Positions 62,864-64,000 of a stretch of 64,000 bases of DNA are shown in pieces. This stretch comes from an uncultured Oxalobacteraceae bacterium (GTDB lineage Bacteria; Pseudomonadota; Gammaproteobacteria; Burkholderiales; Burkholderiaceae), in NCBI GenBank assembly GCA_946479255.1, contig CAMLFK010000001.1, positions 1 to 64,000 of the forward strand, read 5' to 3'. Under the pieces are notes generated by a model. The model did not search any database. It saw only the letters and a list, made by a program, of their open reading frames with translations, and had not been told where the DNA came from. Position 1 is the first letter of the stretch, and each line of letters begins with the position of its first letter. Position numbers and translations under genes: made by a program.

Positions 62864-64000
<1,137 letters not shown>

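Overview
The window looks like a chromosomal segment of a high-GC betaproteobacterium of the Oxalobacteraceae (Massilia/Duganella/Telluria type). This rests on the GC-rich, GC3-rich coding style, the urea-type ABC operon with its own porin, pectin- and protein-degrading secreted enzymes, a PEP-CTERM protein, abundant c-di-GMP and hybrid-kinase signalling, and small palindromic repeats. It is a family-level inference made by reading only; no database was searched. No rRNA, tRNA, CRISPR array, IS element or phage gene was seen.

Layout. 1-736: 3' part of a TPR protein. 988-4528: LysR regulator divergent from an SDR, an exported cyanophycinase, and the peroxide reductase Ohr. 4532-4627: palindromic repeats. 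4752-13327: a signalling block on the + strand, made of a Tat-type periplasmic binding protein of the UrtA/LivK fold, a hybrid histidine kinase, a second hybrid kinase whose input half is an NCS1-like permease, and a LuxR-type response regulator. 13379-14384: a scar between two 31-bp inverted repeats, holding relics of an aldo/keto reductase and a DUF6064 membrane protein plus a promoter-terminator unit that may be a small RNA. 14424-21153 (- strand): porin-urtABCDE, a urea ABC uptake operon. 21270-26261 (- strand): GH2 glycosidase with a sugar ABC importer. 26494-29211: a metzincin-type metalloprotease and a small protein sharing its N-terminal domain. 29376-34029: two small proteins, a repeat, a TonB-dependent receptor, and an ammonium transporter with a sigma-54 promoter.

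34193-43579 is a pectin/rhamnogalacturonan island: FadR-type GntR regulator, CE12 acetylesterase, a PL1-CE8 fusion enzyme, a cupin, a broken esterase-glycosidase chimera, a GH105 unsaturated glycuronyl hydrolase and a DUF4861 protein. Palindromic TGGNCNGNCCA operators lie inside the -35/-10 spacers of its promoters. 43911-44988 holds unrecognised accessory genes, one frameshifted. From 45157 to the end: a serine hydrolase, folE-BLUF, a PNPOx-GST pair with a divergent LysR, SoxR with a divergent SnoaL-like target, a chemoreceptor, a large subtilase, a PEP-CTERM protein, a Tat-dependent M15/DUF882 peptidase, two envelope proteins, a MEDS-GGDEF-EAL protein and the start of a PQQ-type sugar dehydrogenase.

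Two themes tie genes together. Nitrogen acquisition: cyanophycinase, a permease-like sensor system beside the urea transporter, and a sigma-54 ammonium transporter. Plant polymer use: a compact pectin regulon with visible operators. The most unusual objects are the NCS1-permease/Cys-rich/histidine-kinase fusion in its four-gene signalling block, the metzincin pair with a shared FGLRDWSG domain, and hairpins that keep one loop motif while changing their stems.
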